Shown here one piece after another: positions 55,198-63,521 of a DNA stretch of 64,000 bases. The first letter of the stretch is position 1. Each line of letters begins with the position of its first letter. The position numbers were made by a program, and so were the translations under genes. Below the pieces are notes generated by a model. That model was not told the DNA's origin and made no database searches. It was given only the letters and a program-made list of their open reading frames with translations. The DNA is from an uncultured Gammaproteobacteria bacterium (GTDB taxonomy: Bacteria > Pseudomonadota > Gammaproteobacteria > Pseudomonadales > UBA5518): the NCBI GenBank assembly GCA_903928015.1, contig CAIYPF010000043.1, forward strand, positions 31,573 to 95,572, written 5' to 3'.

Positions 55198-56562
55198 ATG
55201 CTTGCCCACCGCGCCCCGCAACCAGACCGCGCTTCGAAGGCGGTGTTTGCAGTTCTTTTGACGTTGTGCGCGTTCGGCAGTCCCTCGGATGCAAAGGCGC
55301 AGAATGCGGCGCCCGATACCACGCCGGTTCAGCAGCCCGCCCCCACGCAGGAAGCGACAGCCGCTCGCGCCAGAAGCGTCAACCTCGACGCGCCCGTCGA
55401 CACTCACACAGCGACCGCCGCCACGGCGGGCGGGTTACCGTACTCTTCCGCTCAAGATCTGCAGGATTCAGCGCTCCGCGACATCGGCTCGGTAGGGCCC
55501 GCCGCACAAGGCCAGGCAAGCAACCTGCCCTTTTCGATGCTCGGTGCCGAGGTGCTCCCCGGCACCGCCTCGCGGCTCGCTTGGCAGCCAGGCGAGTCCT
55601 TCGCGGGGATCGCCGTTCCGACACCGGTGCTGGTGGTGCACGGCAACAGCAGCGGCCCGGTCTTGTGCCTCACGGCAGCGGTGCACGGCGATGAGTTGAA
55701 CGGCATCGAGATGGTCCGGCGGGTGCTTTACGACCTCGATCCTGCGCAACTCAAAGGAACCGTGGTGGGCGTTCCGATCGTGAACCTGCTGGGCTTCAAG
55801 CGCAGTTCGCGCTATCTCCCCGACCGCCGCGATCTCAACCGTCACTTCCCCGGGAACCCCAACGGGAGCTCCGCATCGCGGATCGCGTACTCCTTCTTCA
55901 ACGAGATCGTGAAGCACTGCACGGTACTCGTGGATCTGCACACGGGGAGTTTCTATCGCACCAATCTCCCGCAACTGCGCGCAGACATCGCGAACCCCCA
56001 AGTGTCTGCGGTGGCGGCAAGTTTCGCCTCAACGGCGATCATCCAGAGCGGTGGAGCATCAGGAAGCCTGCGCCGTGCCGCCGTGGATGCAGGCATACCC
56101 ACCGTCACGCTTGAGGCGGGAGAACCGATGCGCCTGCAGGCAAGCGAGGTCGAACACGGGGTGAGAGGGATTTTCGCGCTTATCGATCAGCTCGGGATGT
56201 ATCGGAAACTGAGAGTCTGGGGAAATCCGGCGCCGGTGCACTACGTCTCGCGCTGGGTTCGCGCGGATGGAGGAGGCATCCTCTTCGGCAAGGTCAACCT
56301 CGGGCAAAGAGTGCGATCGGGGGATCTGCTCGGAACGGTCACAGACCCCATCACCAACGTACGGGCCGACATCATCTCGCCTTACGACGGGCGTGTGATC
56401 GGCATGGCCGTGGACCAAGTGGTGCTTCCCGGGTTCGCGGCTTTCCACATCGGGATCCAGCCCAAGAAGGGACCAGAGGGCGGCCAGACGCCCGCCTCAG
56501 GCAGCGATGGCATGGACACTGATGACGAACCCGCCGCGAAGGACAGCCTTGAAGACTCCTGA
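55198..56562 (+). CDS. exported AstE/AspA-like zinc deacylase (succinylglutamate desuccinylase/aspartoacylase family)
   Basis: 454-residue zinc carboxypeptidase-fold deacylase. The N terminus has a hydrophobic signal ending around DAKA (31-34), followed by a low-complexity Ala/Thr/Pro linker to about residue 80. The catalytic domain has zinc ligands His163 and Glu166 (VHGDELNG) and His248 (VDLHTG), plus the DLNRHFPG substrate motif (212-219). A C-terminal beta domain (from about 335) resembles a lipoyl-like or barrel-sandwich fold. Export is unusual for AstE relatives, which are normally cytoplasmic, so a periplasmic N-acyl or envelope substrate is likely. It follows nrdJb by 51 bp. Confidence 0.8.
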   Translation: MLAHRAPQPDRASKAVFAVLLTLCAFGSPSDAKAQNAAPDTTPVQQPAPTQEATAARARSVNLDAPVDTHTATAATAGGLPYSSAQDLQDSALRDIGSVGPAAQGQASNLPFSMLGAEVLPGTASRLAWQPGESFAGIAVPTPVLVVHGNSSGPVLCLTAAVHGDELNGIEMVRRVLYDLDPAQLKGTVVGVPIVNLLGFKRSSRYLPDRRDLNRHFPGNPNGSSASRIAYSFFNEIVKHCTVLVDLHTGSFYRTNLPQLRADIANPQVSAVAASFASTAIIQSGGASGSLRRAAVDAGIPTVTLEAGEPMRLQASEVEHGVRGIFALIDQLGMYRKLRVWGNPAPVHYVSRWVRADGGGILFGKVNLGQRVRSGDLLGTVTDPITNVRADIISPYDGRVIGMAVDQVVLPGFAAFHIGIQPKKGPEGGQTPASGSDGMDTDDEPAAKDSLEDS

Positions 56563-56590
56563 GGCCTCGGGCGGCAACGTCGGTCTGGCC

Positions 56591-56596
56591 TATACT
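56591..56596 (+). promoter_or_regulatory. -10 box TATACT before the adhesin exporter operon
   Basis: TATACT lies 66 bp before the ATG of the ABC transporter gene; no clear -35 box accompanies it. Confidence 0.4.
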
Positions 56597-56661
56597 TGCG
56601 GCGCCTGTTCTCGTGACGCAGGACCGGGCGCAAGCCGCAAGTTCCCTTGCACAGGACTCCG

Positions 56662-58836
56662 ATGAGCGAGAGCACACAAGAACATCCTCGCGCAGGCGAG
56701 ACCGGGCCCACATCCACCGCCTCGGAGGCATCGCGCATCGATGCGCTTCTCGAGTGCCTCTTCACTGTGGCGCGCCACCATGGAAGTCAGGTATCGAGGG
56801 ACAGCCTGACCGCGGGCTTGCCACTGGAAGCCGGAAGACTGACGCCATCACTGCTCGTTCGTGCCGCTTCCAGAGCCGCCTTGGGCTGCCGTTTCCTCGA
56901 ATGCCGACTTGACTCACTCGAAGGCCCTGCCCTTCCGGCGATCCTGATCCTCGAGGGTGTCCGGGCCTGCGTCCTGATGGCACGCGAGCAGGACGAACTG
57001 CTGGTCTTCGAGCCGGGCGCAGGTGAATTCCGTTGCAGTGCCGCGGAAATGTCCGAACGGTATTCGGGTACCGCGGCTCTGCTCGAGGCCGGTTTCGAGT
57101 TCGATTCGCGTGCTCCCGAATTGCTGCGTAGCCGCGAGCGCCACTGGTTCTGGGGGGCGATGATCGAGAACCTGCCGCTTTACCGCGACGTGCTGCTCGC
57201 CGCAGCGATGATCAACGTGCTGGCGCTCGGGTTGCCGGTGTTCACCATGAATGTCTATGACCGCGTGGTGCCAAACCATGCGGTTGAAACGCTCTGGATG
57301 CTCGCAGCCGGTTTGCTGCTCGTGCTGCTGGCGGATTTTGCCCTTCGCACCATGCGTGCGTTCTTTCTCGATCTGGCCAGCAAGCGGGTCGACCTGCGCG
57401 TCTCCTCGCTGATCATGGAACGCGTCCTCGGGATGCGACTTGAGGAGCGCCCTCCGTCGGCCGGATCATTTGCAGCAAACCTGCGCTCATTCGAGTCCGT
57501 CAGGGACTTCATCACATCCGCCTCGGTGACCACGCTGGTGGATCTGCCGTTTGCGCTGCTTTTCCTGCTGGTGATTGTCTGGATCGCGCCGGTCATGGTG
57601 ATCCCGGTGGTGGTCGCGATGGCGGTGGCGACGGGCTTTGCAGCGGCGCTCGGCGGCAAGATGCACACACTCGCCGAAACTGGCTACCGGGCCGGCTCGA
57701 TGCGCAATGCCACGCTGATCGAGAGCCTTGTGGGCCTGGAGACGGTGAAAGCACTCGGCGCCGAGGGCCTGATGCAACAGCGCTGGGAACGCTCGGCCTC
57801 GTTTCTCGCGCAGACGGGTGCGCAACTGCGGTTGCTTGGCGCGAGCACGCTGCATACCGCCATGCTGGCGCAGCAACTCACCTCGCTTGCCGTCGTGATA
57901 CTGGGTGTGTACCTGATCGACGATGCGCAACTCTCCATGGGTGGTCTCATCGCGTGCTCGATGCTGGCCTCGCGCGCCATGGCGCCGGTGGGCCAGATCG
58001 CGGGGCTGATGACCCAGTACCACAACGCAATCACCGCTCTGGCCGCACTCGAGCAGATCGTGACGCGCCCCGTGGAGCGCCCAGCGGGAGCACATTTCCT
58101 CAGCCGTCAGGCCTTCCGGGGAGAAATCGAGTTCCGGGACGTCTCCTTCGCCTATCCGACCACAGAGATGAACGCACTGCGCGGCGTCAGTTTCCGCATC
58201 GGCGCAGGCGAGAAGATCGCGATCCTTGGCCGCACCGGTTCGGGCAAGAGCACCCTGCTACGCCTGATGCTCGGACTCTATCGCCCCGCTGCAGGCGCCG
58301 TTCTGGTAGACGGAATCGACGTGCGACAGCTCGACCCCGCCGAACTCCGGCGCAGCATCGGTTACGTCCCCCAGGATGTGAATCTCTTCTACGGCACCCT
58401 GCGCGACAACGTGAGCATGGGGGCGCCACAGGTCGAGGACGCCGACATCGTTCGCGCCATCCACGTGGCGAACATGAGCGAGTTCGTGAACCAGCACCCG
58501 CGGGGAATCGACATGCCTGTGGGCGAGCGCGGCGAGTCGCTCTCCGGCGGACAGCGCGCGGGCATCGCCATCGCCCGCTCGGTGATCGCGAATGCGCCGA
58601 TATTGCTGATGGACGAACCCACCGGAGCGATGGACCATTCCAGCGAAGAGACCGTCAAAACCAGGCTGAAGGAACACTCCGTGGGCCGAACGGTCGTCAT
58701 CGTCACCCACCGCACATCGCTGCTCGATATGGTGGATCGCATCATCGTGATTGACGGGGGAAAGATCGTCGCTGACGGTCCGAAGGCAACCGTGGTCGAA
58801 GCCTTGCGCCAAGGGCGCATCGGGAAAGGCGTGTGA
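56662..58836 (+). CDS. type I secretion ABC transporter (LapB/HlyB-type permease-ATPase)
   Basis: Inner-membrane exporter of 724 residues for a large C-terminally targeted protein, here most likely the adhesin at 63522. The N-terminal C39-like domain (about 25-150) lacks a catalytic Cys by eye: the segment reads DALLECLFTVARHHG, with Ala where peptidases have the active Cys. Six transmembrane helices lie at about 165-460. The ATPase has Walker A GRTGSGKST (523-531), signature LSGGQR (627-632) and Walker B LLMDEPTG (648-655). The ATG at 56662 is preferred over a TTG five codons earlier. The downstream HlyD gene overlaps by GTGA. Confidence 0.93.
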   Translation: MSESTQEHPRAGETGPTSTASEASRIDALLECLFTVARHHGSQVSRDSLTAGLPLEAGRLTPSLLVRAASRAALGCRFLECRLDSLEGPALPAILILEGVRACVLMAREQDELLVFEPGAGEFRCSAAEMSERYSGTAALLEAGFEFDSRAPELLRSRERHWFWGAMIENLPLYRDVLLAAAMINVLALGLPVFTMNVYDRVVPNHAVETLWMLAAGLLLVLLADFALRTMRAFFLDLASKRVDLRVSSLIMERVLGMRLEERPPSAGSFAANLRSFESVRDFITSASVTTLVDLPFALLFLLVIVWIAPVMVIPVVVAMAVATGFAAALGGKMHTLAETGYRAGSMRNATLIESLVGLETVKALGAEGLMQQRWERSASFLAQTGAQLRLLGASTLHTAMLAQQLTSLAVVILGVYLIDDAQLSMGGLIACSMLASRAMAPVGQIAGLMTQYHNAITALAALEQIVTRPVERPAGAHFLSRQAFRGEIEFRDVSFAYPTTEMNALRGVSFRIGAGEKIAILGRTGSGKSTLLRLMLGLYRPAAGAVLVDGIDVRQLDPAELRRSIGYVPQDVNLFYGTLRDNVSMGAPQVEDADIVRAIHVANMSEFVNQHPRGIDMPVGERGESLSGGQRAGIAIARSVIANAPILLMDEPTGAMDHSSEETVKTRLKEHSVGRTVVIVTHRTSLLDMVDRIIVIDGGKIVADGPKATVVEALRQGRIGKGV

Positions 58837-60254
58837 ACCGCAACCATTTGCTTGAAGCCACGAATCGCATGCGTGCCATCTGGGCATGGTGGGTGTCGCG
58901 CTGCAGCATCGCTGTCGGCTGGTTCCTTGATCCGTGGATGCAGCCCGCGCGAGACCTGCCCCCGGGCTGGACGGCCGACGCCACCATCGCGCGCCTCGCG
59001 CAGGAGCCTCTGCGGGCGCGGAAACTCCTCCACGTCACCCTGCTCGTTTTCCTCCTGTTGGTGCTGTGGGCAGCTCTCGCCCACATCGACGAGGTGACGC
59101 GCGGCGAGGCAAAAGTGGTTCCCTCCCGCCAGATACAGGTGATCCAGTCGCTGGACGGAGGCATCGTGTCGCGTATACACGTTCGTGAGGGGGCGATTGT
59201 CGAGGCTGGCCAACTGATGGTCAGCATCGATGCGACCCGCTTCGTTTCGAACCTCAGGGAGAACCGCGCGCAGTACCTGTCCTTGCTCGCCAAGACGGCC
59301 CGCCTGGCCGCAATCGCCGAAGGAAAGGACTTCATCGTTCCGCCAGAGGTGGTCGCGGAGGCACCCGATATTGCGGGAGCAGAGACCCGTCTGTACCAGA
59401 GCAGCCGGGACGAACTCCAGAGCCAGATCGCGATAGCGACCCAGCAACTCACGCAACGCGAGCAGGAACTGCGCGAGGCCACCGCCTTCCTGCAGCAGGC
59501 GAACCGCAGCCACGACCTCGCCCGCCAGGAATTGCAGCAGACTGAACCACTCGTCGCCTCAGGCGCCGTCTCGGAGGTCGAGATACTCCGCCTGAAGCGC
59601 GATGTCTCGCGCATGCGCGGAGAAGTCGAACAATCCAGTGCGCAGGTAACGCGCACGCGATCGGGCATAGAGGAGGCGCAACGCAAGCGCGAACAGGTCG
59701 AACTCGATTTCCGCAATGGCATCCGTCGCGAACTCGGCGAGGCTACTTCGCAACTGAACAGCCTTGCCGCCGGGAGCACGGGACTCGAGGACCGGGTAAA
59801 ACAGGCAGAGGTGCGATCTCCCGTTCGCGGCACCGTGAAGCGTTTGCTGGTGAACACAGAAGGCGGCGTGGTGTTGCCCGGGCGGGACGTCATCGAGATC
59901 GTCCCGCTGGACGACACCCTTCTTCTGGAAGCCAGAATATCGCCGCGCGATATCGCCTTCCTGCGCCCCGGCCAGGAAGCCATGGTGAAGTTCACTGCCT
60001 ACGACTTCGTGATCTACGGCGGTCTTGATGCAGAGGTCGAGAGCATCGGAGCCGACACCATTACAGACGAGGACGGCAACGCCTTTTATCTCGTCAAGGT
60101 GCGAACACACCGCCCCACGCTCGGCGAAAAAAACCTCCCGATCATCCCCGGGATGGTGGCTGAAGTGGACATCATGACGGGCCGAAAAAGCGTGTTAAGC
60201 TACCTCTTGAAGCCCGTTCTTCGTGCGAGGCAGTACGCCCTCACCGAGCGATGA
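58833..60254 (+). CDS. HlyD/LapC-type periplasmic adaptor of the type I secretion system
   Basis: 473-residue membrane-fusion protein linking the ABC transporter to an outer-membrane TolC-like channel. One membrane helix lies at residues 65-84, then the conserved DEVTRGEAKVVPS and IQSLDGGIV begin the lipoyl domain. A long coiled coil occupies about 170-300 (Gln/Glu/Arg-rich), and a beta-barrel domain with SPVRGTVKRL and VLPGRDVIEIVP closes the protein. It starts with GTG 58833 overlapping the ABC stop, and its own stop overlaps the regulator gene by ATGA. No TolC homologue is in the window. Confidence 0.93.
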   Translation: MNRNHLLEATNRMRAIWAWWVSRCSIAVGWFLDPWMQPARDLPPGWTADATIARLAQEPLRARKLLHVTLLVFLLLVLWAALAHIDEVTRGEAKVVPSRQIQVIQSLDGGIVSRIHVREGAIVEAGQLMVSIDATRFVSNLRENRAQYLSLLAKTARLAAIAEGKDFIVPPEVVAEAPDIAGAETRLYQSSRDELQSQIAIATQQLTQREQELREATAFLQQANRSHDLARQELQQTEPLVASGAVSEVEILRLKRDVSRMRGEVEQSSAQVTRTRSGIEEAQRKREQVELDFRNGIRRELGEATSQLNSLAAGSTGLEDRVKQAEVRSPVRGTVKRLLVNTEGGVVLPGRDVIEIVPLDDTLLLEARISPRDIAFLRPGQEAMVKFTAYDFVIYGGLDAEVESIGADTITDEDGNAFYLVKVRTHRPTLGEKNLPIIPGMVAEVDIMTGRKSVLSYLLKPVLRARQYALTER

Positions 60255-60871
60255 CCCATACCATCCTGATTGCCACCGACACGGAAGTGCGCGCCCGTTG
60301 GGAAAAAGCCTTCCCTGACGGGGGCGTCCATGCGAACCCCGCTGCTGCCACGGGGCGCGTTCAGCCCGACTCGGTCGTCTGGTTGCATGTGGGGTCCGAT
60401 GCGGACCAGGCACGGCGTCTCGTCGACGAATGCCTGTCCCGCCTTGGCGCCTGCAGACTCGTCGCACTGTCTGACACTCCCTCCGATAGCCAGGCCATAG
60501 AGTTGATGGAGCGCGGAGTGGTCGGTTTCTGCCACGCATATGCCGGTCCCGCCATGCTCCAGCAGGTAAGCACCGTCGTCGCCAACGAAGGTCTCTGGGT
60601 CGGGCCTAGCCTCATGCAGCGCATCATCCGCGCCGCGGGGCCGAGCGTTACGGTGGATACCGGTTCACAGCACGCGCTCGATACGTTGTCCGCTCGGGAG
60701 CGCGAAGTCGCGCAACAGGTTGGACTCGGCTCCAGCAACAAGGAAATTGCCCGCATCCTCTCGATCACGGAACGCACCGTGAAAGCGCACCTCAGTGCGA
60801 TCTTCCAGAAACTTGGCGTCAGGGACAGGCTTCATCTCGCCCTTTTCATGCGCTCCGTCGGAGCGGTCTAG
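60251..60871 (+). CDS. LuxR/GerE response-regulator-like protein with degenerate receiver domain
   Basis: 206-residue regulator coupled to the HlyD gene by a 4-bp overlap. The C-terminal helix-turn-helix (144-198) has LSAREREVAQQVGLG, NKEIARIL and TERTVKAHLSAIFQKLGV. The N-terminal domain has the length and pattern of a CheY receiver, but the phosphoacceptor strand reads SVVWLHV (41-47) without Asp, and the Lys-containing segment is replaced by GVVGFCHAY. Phosphorylation control is therefore unlikely. Similar regulators accompany LapA-type export operons, and control of the exporter or adhesin is the simplest guess. Confidence 0.85.
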   Translation: MTHTILIATDTEVRARWEKAFPDGGVHANPAAATGRVQPDSVVWLHVGSDADQARRLVDECLSRLGACRLVALSDTPSDSQAIELMERGVVGFCHAYAGPAMLQQVSTVVANEGLWVGPSLMQRIIRAAGPSVTVDTGSQHALDTLSAREREVAQQVGLGSSNKEIARILSITERTVKAHLSAIFQKLGVRDRLHLALFMRSVGAV

Positions 60872-60912
60872 GGCACTCCGCGCGCCCGGCCCCCGGCGGC
60901 GGCTTCCGGTGC

Positions 60913-63351
60913 TTACTGCACCGAACGTCTTTGAAGCACCCAGTCCGCAACAGCCAATGCGCGCTTGCGCCTGAGACTCTCGTTGGACGGGCGTTGCAGC
61001 AGCACGCGCAACTCTTTGGTGAACTTGATCAGGCCCAGCAACTCCGTCCAGCGTGCAAGGTCACCGCGCTCGGCAGGCGAGAGAGCAGAGACGCAGGCGT
61101 AGGACTCGATAAAGGCATCAAAACGGTTGAAGTCAGCAAGATGGAAATACTGCTCTGCGAGCGAAAACTCGAAGGCGCCGTCGATCAGGTCCGCGATGCG
61201 GGGGCCGTGAAACGCGTTGTTGAAATCGAAGAAACATGCGCCGCCGGCTGTCAGCATCACGTTCTTCGGGGTCACATCGCCATGACAGTGCACTGCAGGA
61301 CTGTTGGCAAAGAGTTGCCCGCGATTGCTCCCTGAATGGTGCCATTGCGCCACGGGAGCGAGCGACTCGAGCGCAGTTTTGATCTCGATGTCTTCCCACT
61401 CCAGCGCCAGATACCGCTCGAAGGTCGGCAGCCAGATCATGCAGGCCTCGTCGAAGCCGAAGTCCTCCGCAATAGCGAGTGGACTCCCGATCTGGAGGGT
61501 ATGCATCCGCGCAAGCGCACCGGCAACCTCCGTGATGGGGTACTCGGGTTTTTTGCGCAACTCGCCGTTCAACCATCGGTACAGAAGCGCGGGAGACGCG
61601 CCCACGCGGGAGCATCCACCGTCCGGCCTGTGCAGCACTGCCGCAGTCACCGTGCCGCGAGCGAGCAGTGCGTCGATCAGTGCCCTCTCGTAAGAGGCAT
61701 GCTCCTCTATCCGGGCACGGCTGTAATTGCCCGCCGCAAGAAAGACCTTCAGGACCAGAGTGGCGTCGGGCATCGACACTTTATAGAGACGGTTTTCAGA
61801 CGAGACCGCCATGCGTTCAATGGCAGGAAGCGACGAAAGACCGTAGTCAGACTGCAGGGAATGGGCAATTCCCTGCATCTCTTCACTGGCGAACATCGCT
61901 CCATCCCGGGAACGGTCGTAGACGAGTCGTGCACCAAATCGCTTGAGGAAGGCGTCCTTCTCCTCAACGTGGCCTGAAGAGGGGAAATGCACATAGGCAT
62001 CGAGGAGATGCTGCACGACATCGAGTCCGGGCTGAGTCGAGCAAAGTCCGGCCCGGCTTGGATCGAGCGGGATCTCACCCAGATGGTAGACCGCGCAGAA
62101 ATTCGAGGACTGCTTGTTGACCAAGCGCCAGTTGCGCGGCAACTGGTCCTCACGCGCCGGATCGATTTCGATCAGGATGTCTATGTCCGAGCCCAGCTTC
62201 ACGAGTTTGCCGTGGACAAAGGGCGCCTGGTAACAGCCGAGCTCCCCACGGATTGCGGACCCCATCAGATAAACGCGCTGCACCGCAGCAAAGGCAGCAA
62301 CGTCCTGACGGATCGCCTGATCCACAAGAGTCGCCAAGCGGGATTGCGCATCGGGCTCGTAAGGCGTCTTGCGCGGTTTGACGAAGCCAAGCTGGAAGCG
62401 GGCAAGCAGAGCACTCCAGCGCCGGTAGAGTTCGTCCGCATCCGAGCGCCCGCCTCGTGCGTGGTTGCTGTAGGGAAACACCACACCAGCCCCCTCCCCC
62501 GCATAGAGCCAGAGTTCAGGATCGGTCTCCACGTTTACTGCAGCCCCTTGCAACACCGTCGAATGCAGTTCCAGTACCTGACACTTGATCCGGTTTATCT
62601 CGTTACCGTCCACAGAGGCCGAACAGCTGCCGAGAAAATCAACCAACCTCACGCTACCAGCGAGCGCACGGAATCTGCGGAAATCGGCCGCAGCCAAGCC
62701 CGTGCTTGCACGCACAAGCACCCGCAACGCATCTCCGCGGAATGTCTGGATCGCGCCATCCTGTTCGGCAGAGAAACCTATGTAGCGGAAAATCTCCCGG
62801 ACCTTGGGAAGGTGATACGCCGCAACTGCCAGCGAGAGGACCTCGCCAGGGAGATTGCCTTCGGCGAGCACGAAGTCGACTTCGTTCTCCTCAAGCAGCT
62901 CCAGCACCTCAGGGTAGGTTCTCGCGTAGCCACCGTGCGGATCGATCGACGCGAATGCGGACACGAGTTCGCGGAACTCTTCCTGGTCGAGCAGCAGTTT
63001 GTAGTTCCGGAAGTGCACGTGATACCCGTCGCCGCACTCCTCGATGGACAAACGCCGCGGGTGATACTTGATGTCGTTCCTGAGGCGCGACTCCGTCCAG
63101 ATCCGGACGTCATCCTGATTGGCGTTCGGCAGCTTGCCGTCCTCGTAGTCACGCTCCCGGATGATCGCCCCGAGTTCGCCTGCCTGGCGCTGGAAGATGG
63201 ACGCGAACTCCTCGAACTCAGCGCGTCCGAGTTCGATGCGGAGGTCCCTGTAATGGATATGGATGTTCTCTTCCATGTCCAGAAAGAGATTCCGGTGTCG
63301 CGGCTTGGCGAGAACCTGTCCCCGAAAGAAAACTTTCTTGATGACACCCAT
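60913..63351 (-). CDS. multidomain protein: duplicated N-terminal motif, nucleotidyltransferase-like domain and APH-type kinase domain
   Basis: 812-residue cytoplasmic-looking protein of unknown function. Residues 29-54 and 109-135 form a duplicated segment (IHIHYRDLRIEL and YHVHFRNYKLLL, each followed by EEFxE). Residues about 330-460 resemble a minimal nucleotidyltransferase, with GS at 364-365 and SDID at 388-391, though the gap between these is longer than usual. Residues about 500-790 are an aminoglycoside-phosphotransferase-like kinase: LVLKVF (Lys535), HGDVTPKN (690-697) with catalytic Asp692 and Asn697, and FFDFNN (Asp709). It lies opposite to, and between, the exporter regulator and the adhesin gene. 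Sugar, lipid or antibiotic phosphorylation are all possible. I cannot assign a substrate. Confidence 0.7.
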   Translation of the reverse strand: MGVIKKVFFRGQVLAKPRHRNLFLDMEENIHIHYRDLRIELGRAEFEEFASIFQRQAGELGAIIRERDYEDGKLPNANQDDVRIWTESRLRNDIKYHPRRLSIEECGDGYHVHFRNYKLLLDQEEFRELVSAFASIDPHGGYARTYPEVLELLEENEVDFVLAEGNLPGEVLSLAVAAYHLPKVREIFRYIGFSAEQDGAIQTFRGDALRVLVRASTGLAAADFRRFRALAGSVRLVDFLGSCSASVDGNEINRIKCQVLELHSTVLQGAAVNVETDPELWLYAGEGAGVVFPYSNHARGGRSDADELYRRWSALLARFQLGFVKPRKTPYEPDAQSRLATLVDQAIRQDVAAFAAVQRVYLMGSAIRGELGCYQAPFVHGKLVKLGSDIDILIEIDPAREDQLPRNWRLVNKQSSNFCAVYHLGEIPLDPSRAGLCSTQPGLDVVQHLLDAYVHFPSSGHVEEKDAFLKRFGARLVYDRSRDGAMFASEEMQGIAHSLQSDYGLSSLPAIERMAVSSENRLYKVSMPDATLVLKVFLAAGNYSRARIEEHASYERALIDALLARGTVTAAVLHRPDGGCSRVGASPALLYRWLNGELRKKPEYPITEVAGALARMHTLQIGSPLAIAEDFGFDEACMIWLPTFERYLALEWEDIEIKTALESLAPVAQWHHSGSNRGQLFANSPAVHCHGDVTPKNVMLTAGGACFFDFNNAFHGPRIADLIDGAFEFSLAEQYFHLADFNRFDAFIESYACVSALSPAERGDLARWTELLGLIKFTKELRVLLQRPSNESLRRKRALAVADWVLQRRSVQ

Positions 63352-63387
63352 CCGAGGCTCCCGCGGTCAGCGCTCAAAACAGCGAGC

Positions 63388-63399
63388 GAACTATAGTTC
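63388..63399. promoter_or_regulatory. 12-bp perfect palindrome GAACTATAGTTC overlapping a minus-strand -10 box
   Basis: GAACTATAGTTC is fully palindromic and contains TATAGT on the minus strand (63395-63390), a good -10 for the 812-residue protein gene starting at 63351. It lies in the 170-bp divergent region with the adhesin gene, so a regulator binding here could control one or both. Confidence 0.5.
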
Positions 63400-63440
63400 A
63401 GGGCCGACCGCCCTGCCCCGAGACCTCTCTCGTCCTTTGG

Positions 63441-63446
63441 TACAGT
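63441..63446 (+). promoter_or_regulatory. extended -10 box (TGG-TACAGT) before the adhesin gene
   Basis: TACAGT preceded by TGG (63438-63440) forms an extended -10 element 75 bp before the adhesin ATG. No -35 box is needed for such promoters. The leader would be about 65 bases. Confidence 0.4.
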
Positions 63447-63521
63447 GCCTCAGTTAACCGGGCGCAACTAGACTTCTCCCAAGTCAGCATTCCGCCACGC
63501 GTGGGACGGGGGAAATTCTCG

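Noticed and set aside
56662..58836. Active C39 peptidase domain in the exporter
   Set aside because: The position of the catalytic Cys appears to be Ala in the by-eye alignment, so this is a C39-like, non-proteolytic domain as in LapB/HlyB exporters of RTX-type substrates.
60872..60912. GC-rich stretch between the convergent regulator and kinase-fusion genes as a terminator
   Set aside because: No clean inverted repeat with a loop of normal size and no T-tract could be found.
61987..63396. 469-codon plus-strand frame opposite the 812-residue protein gene
   Set aside because: The minus-strand product has recognisable kinase motifs; the plus frame has none.
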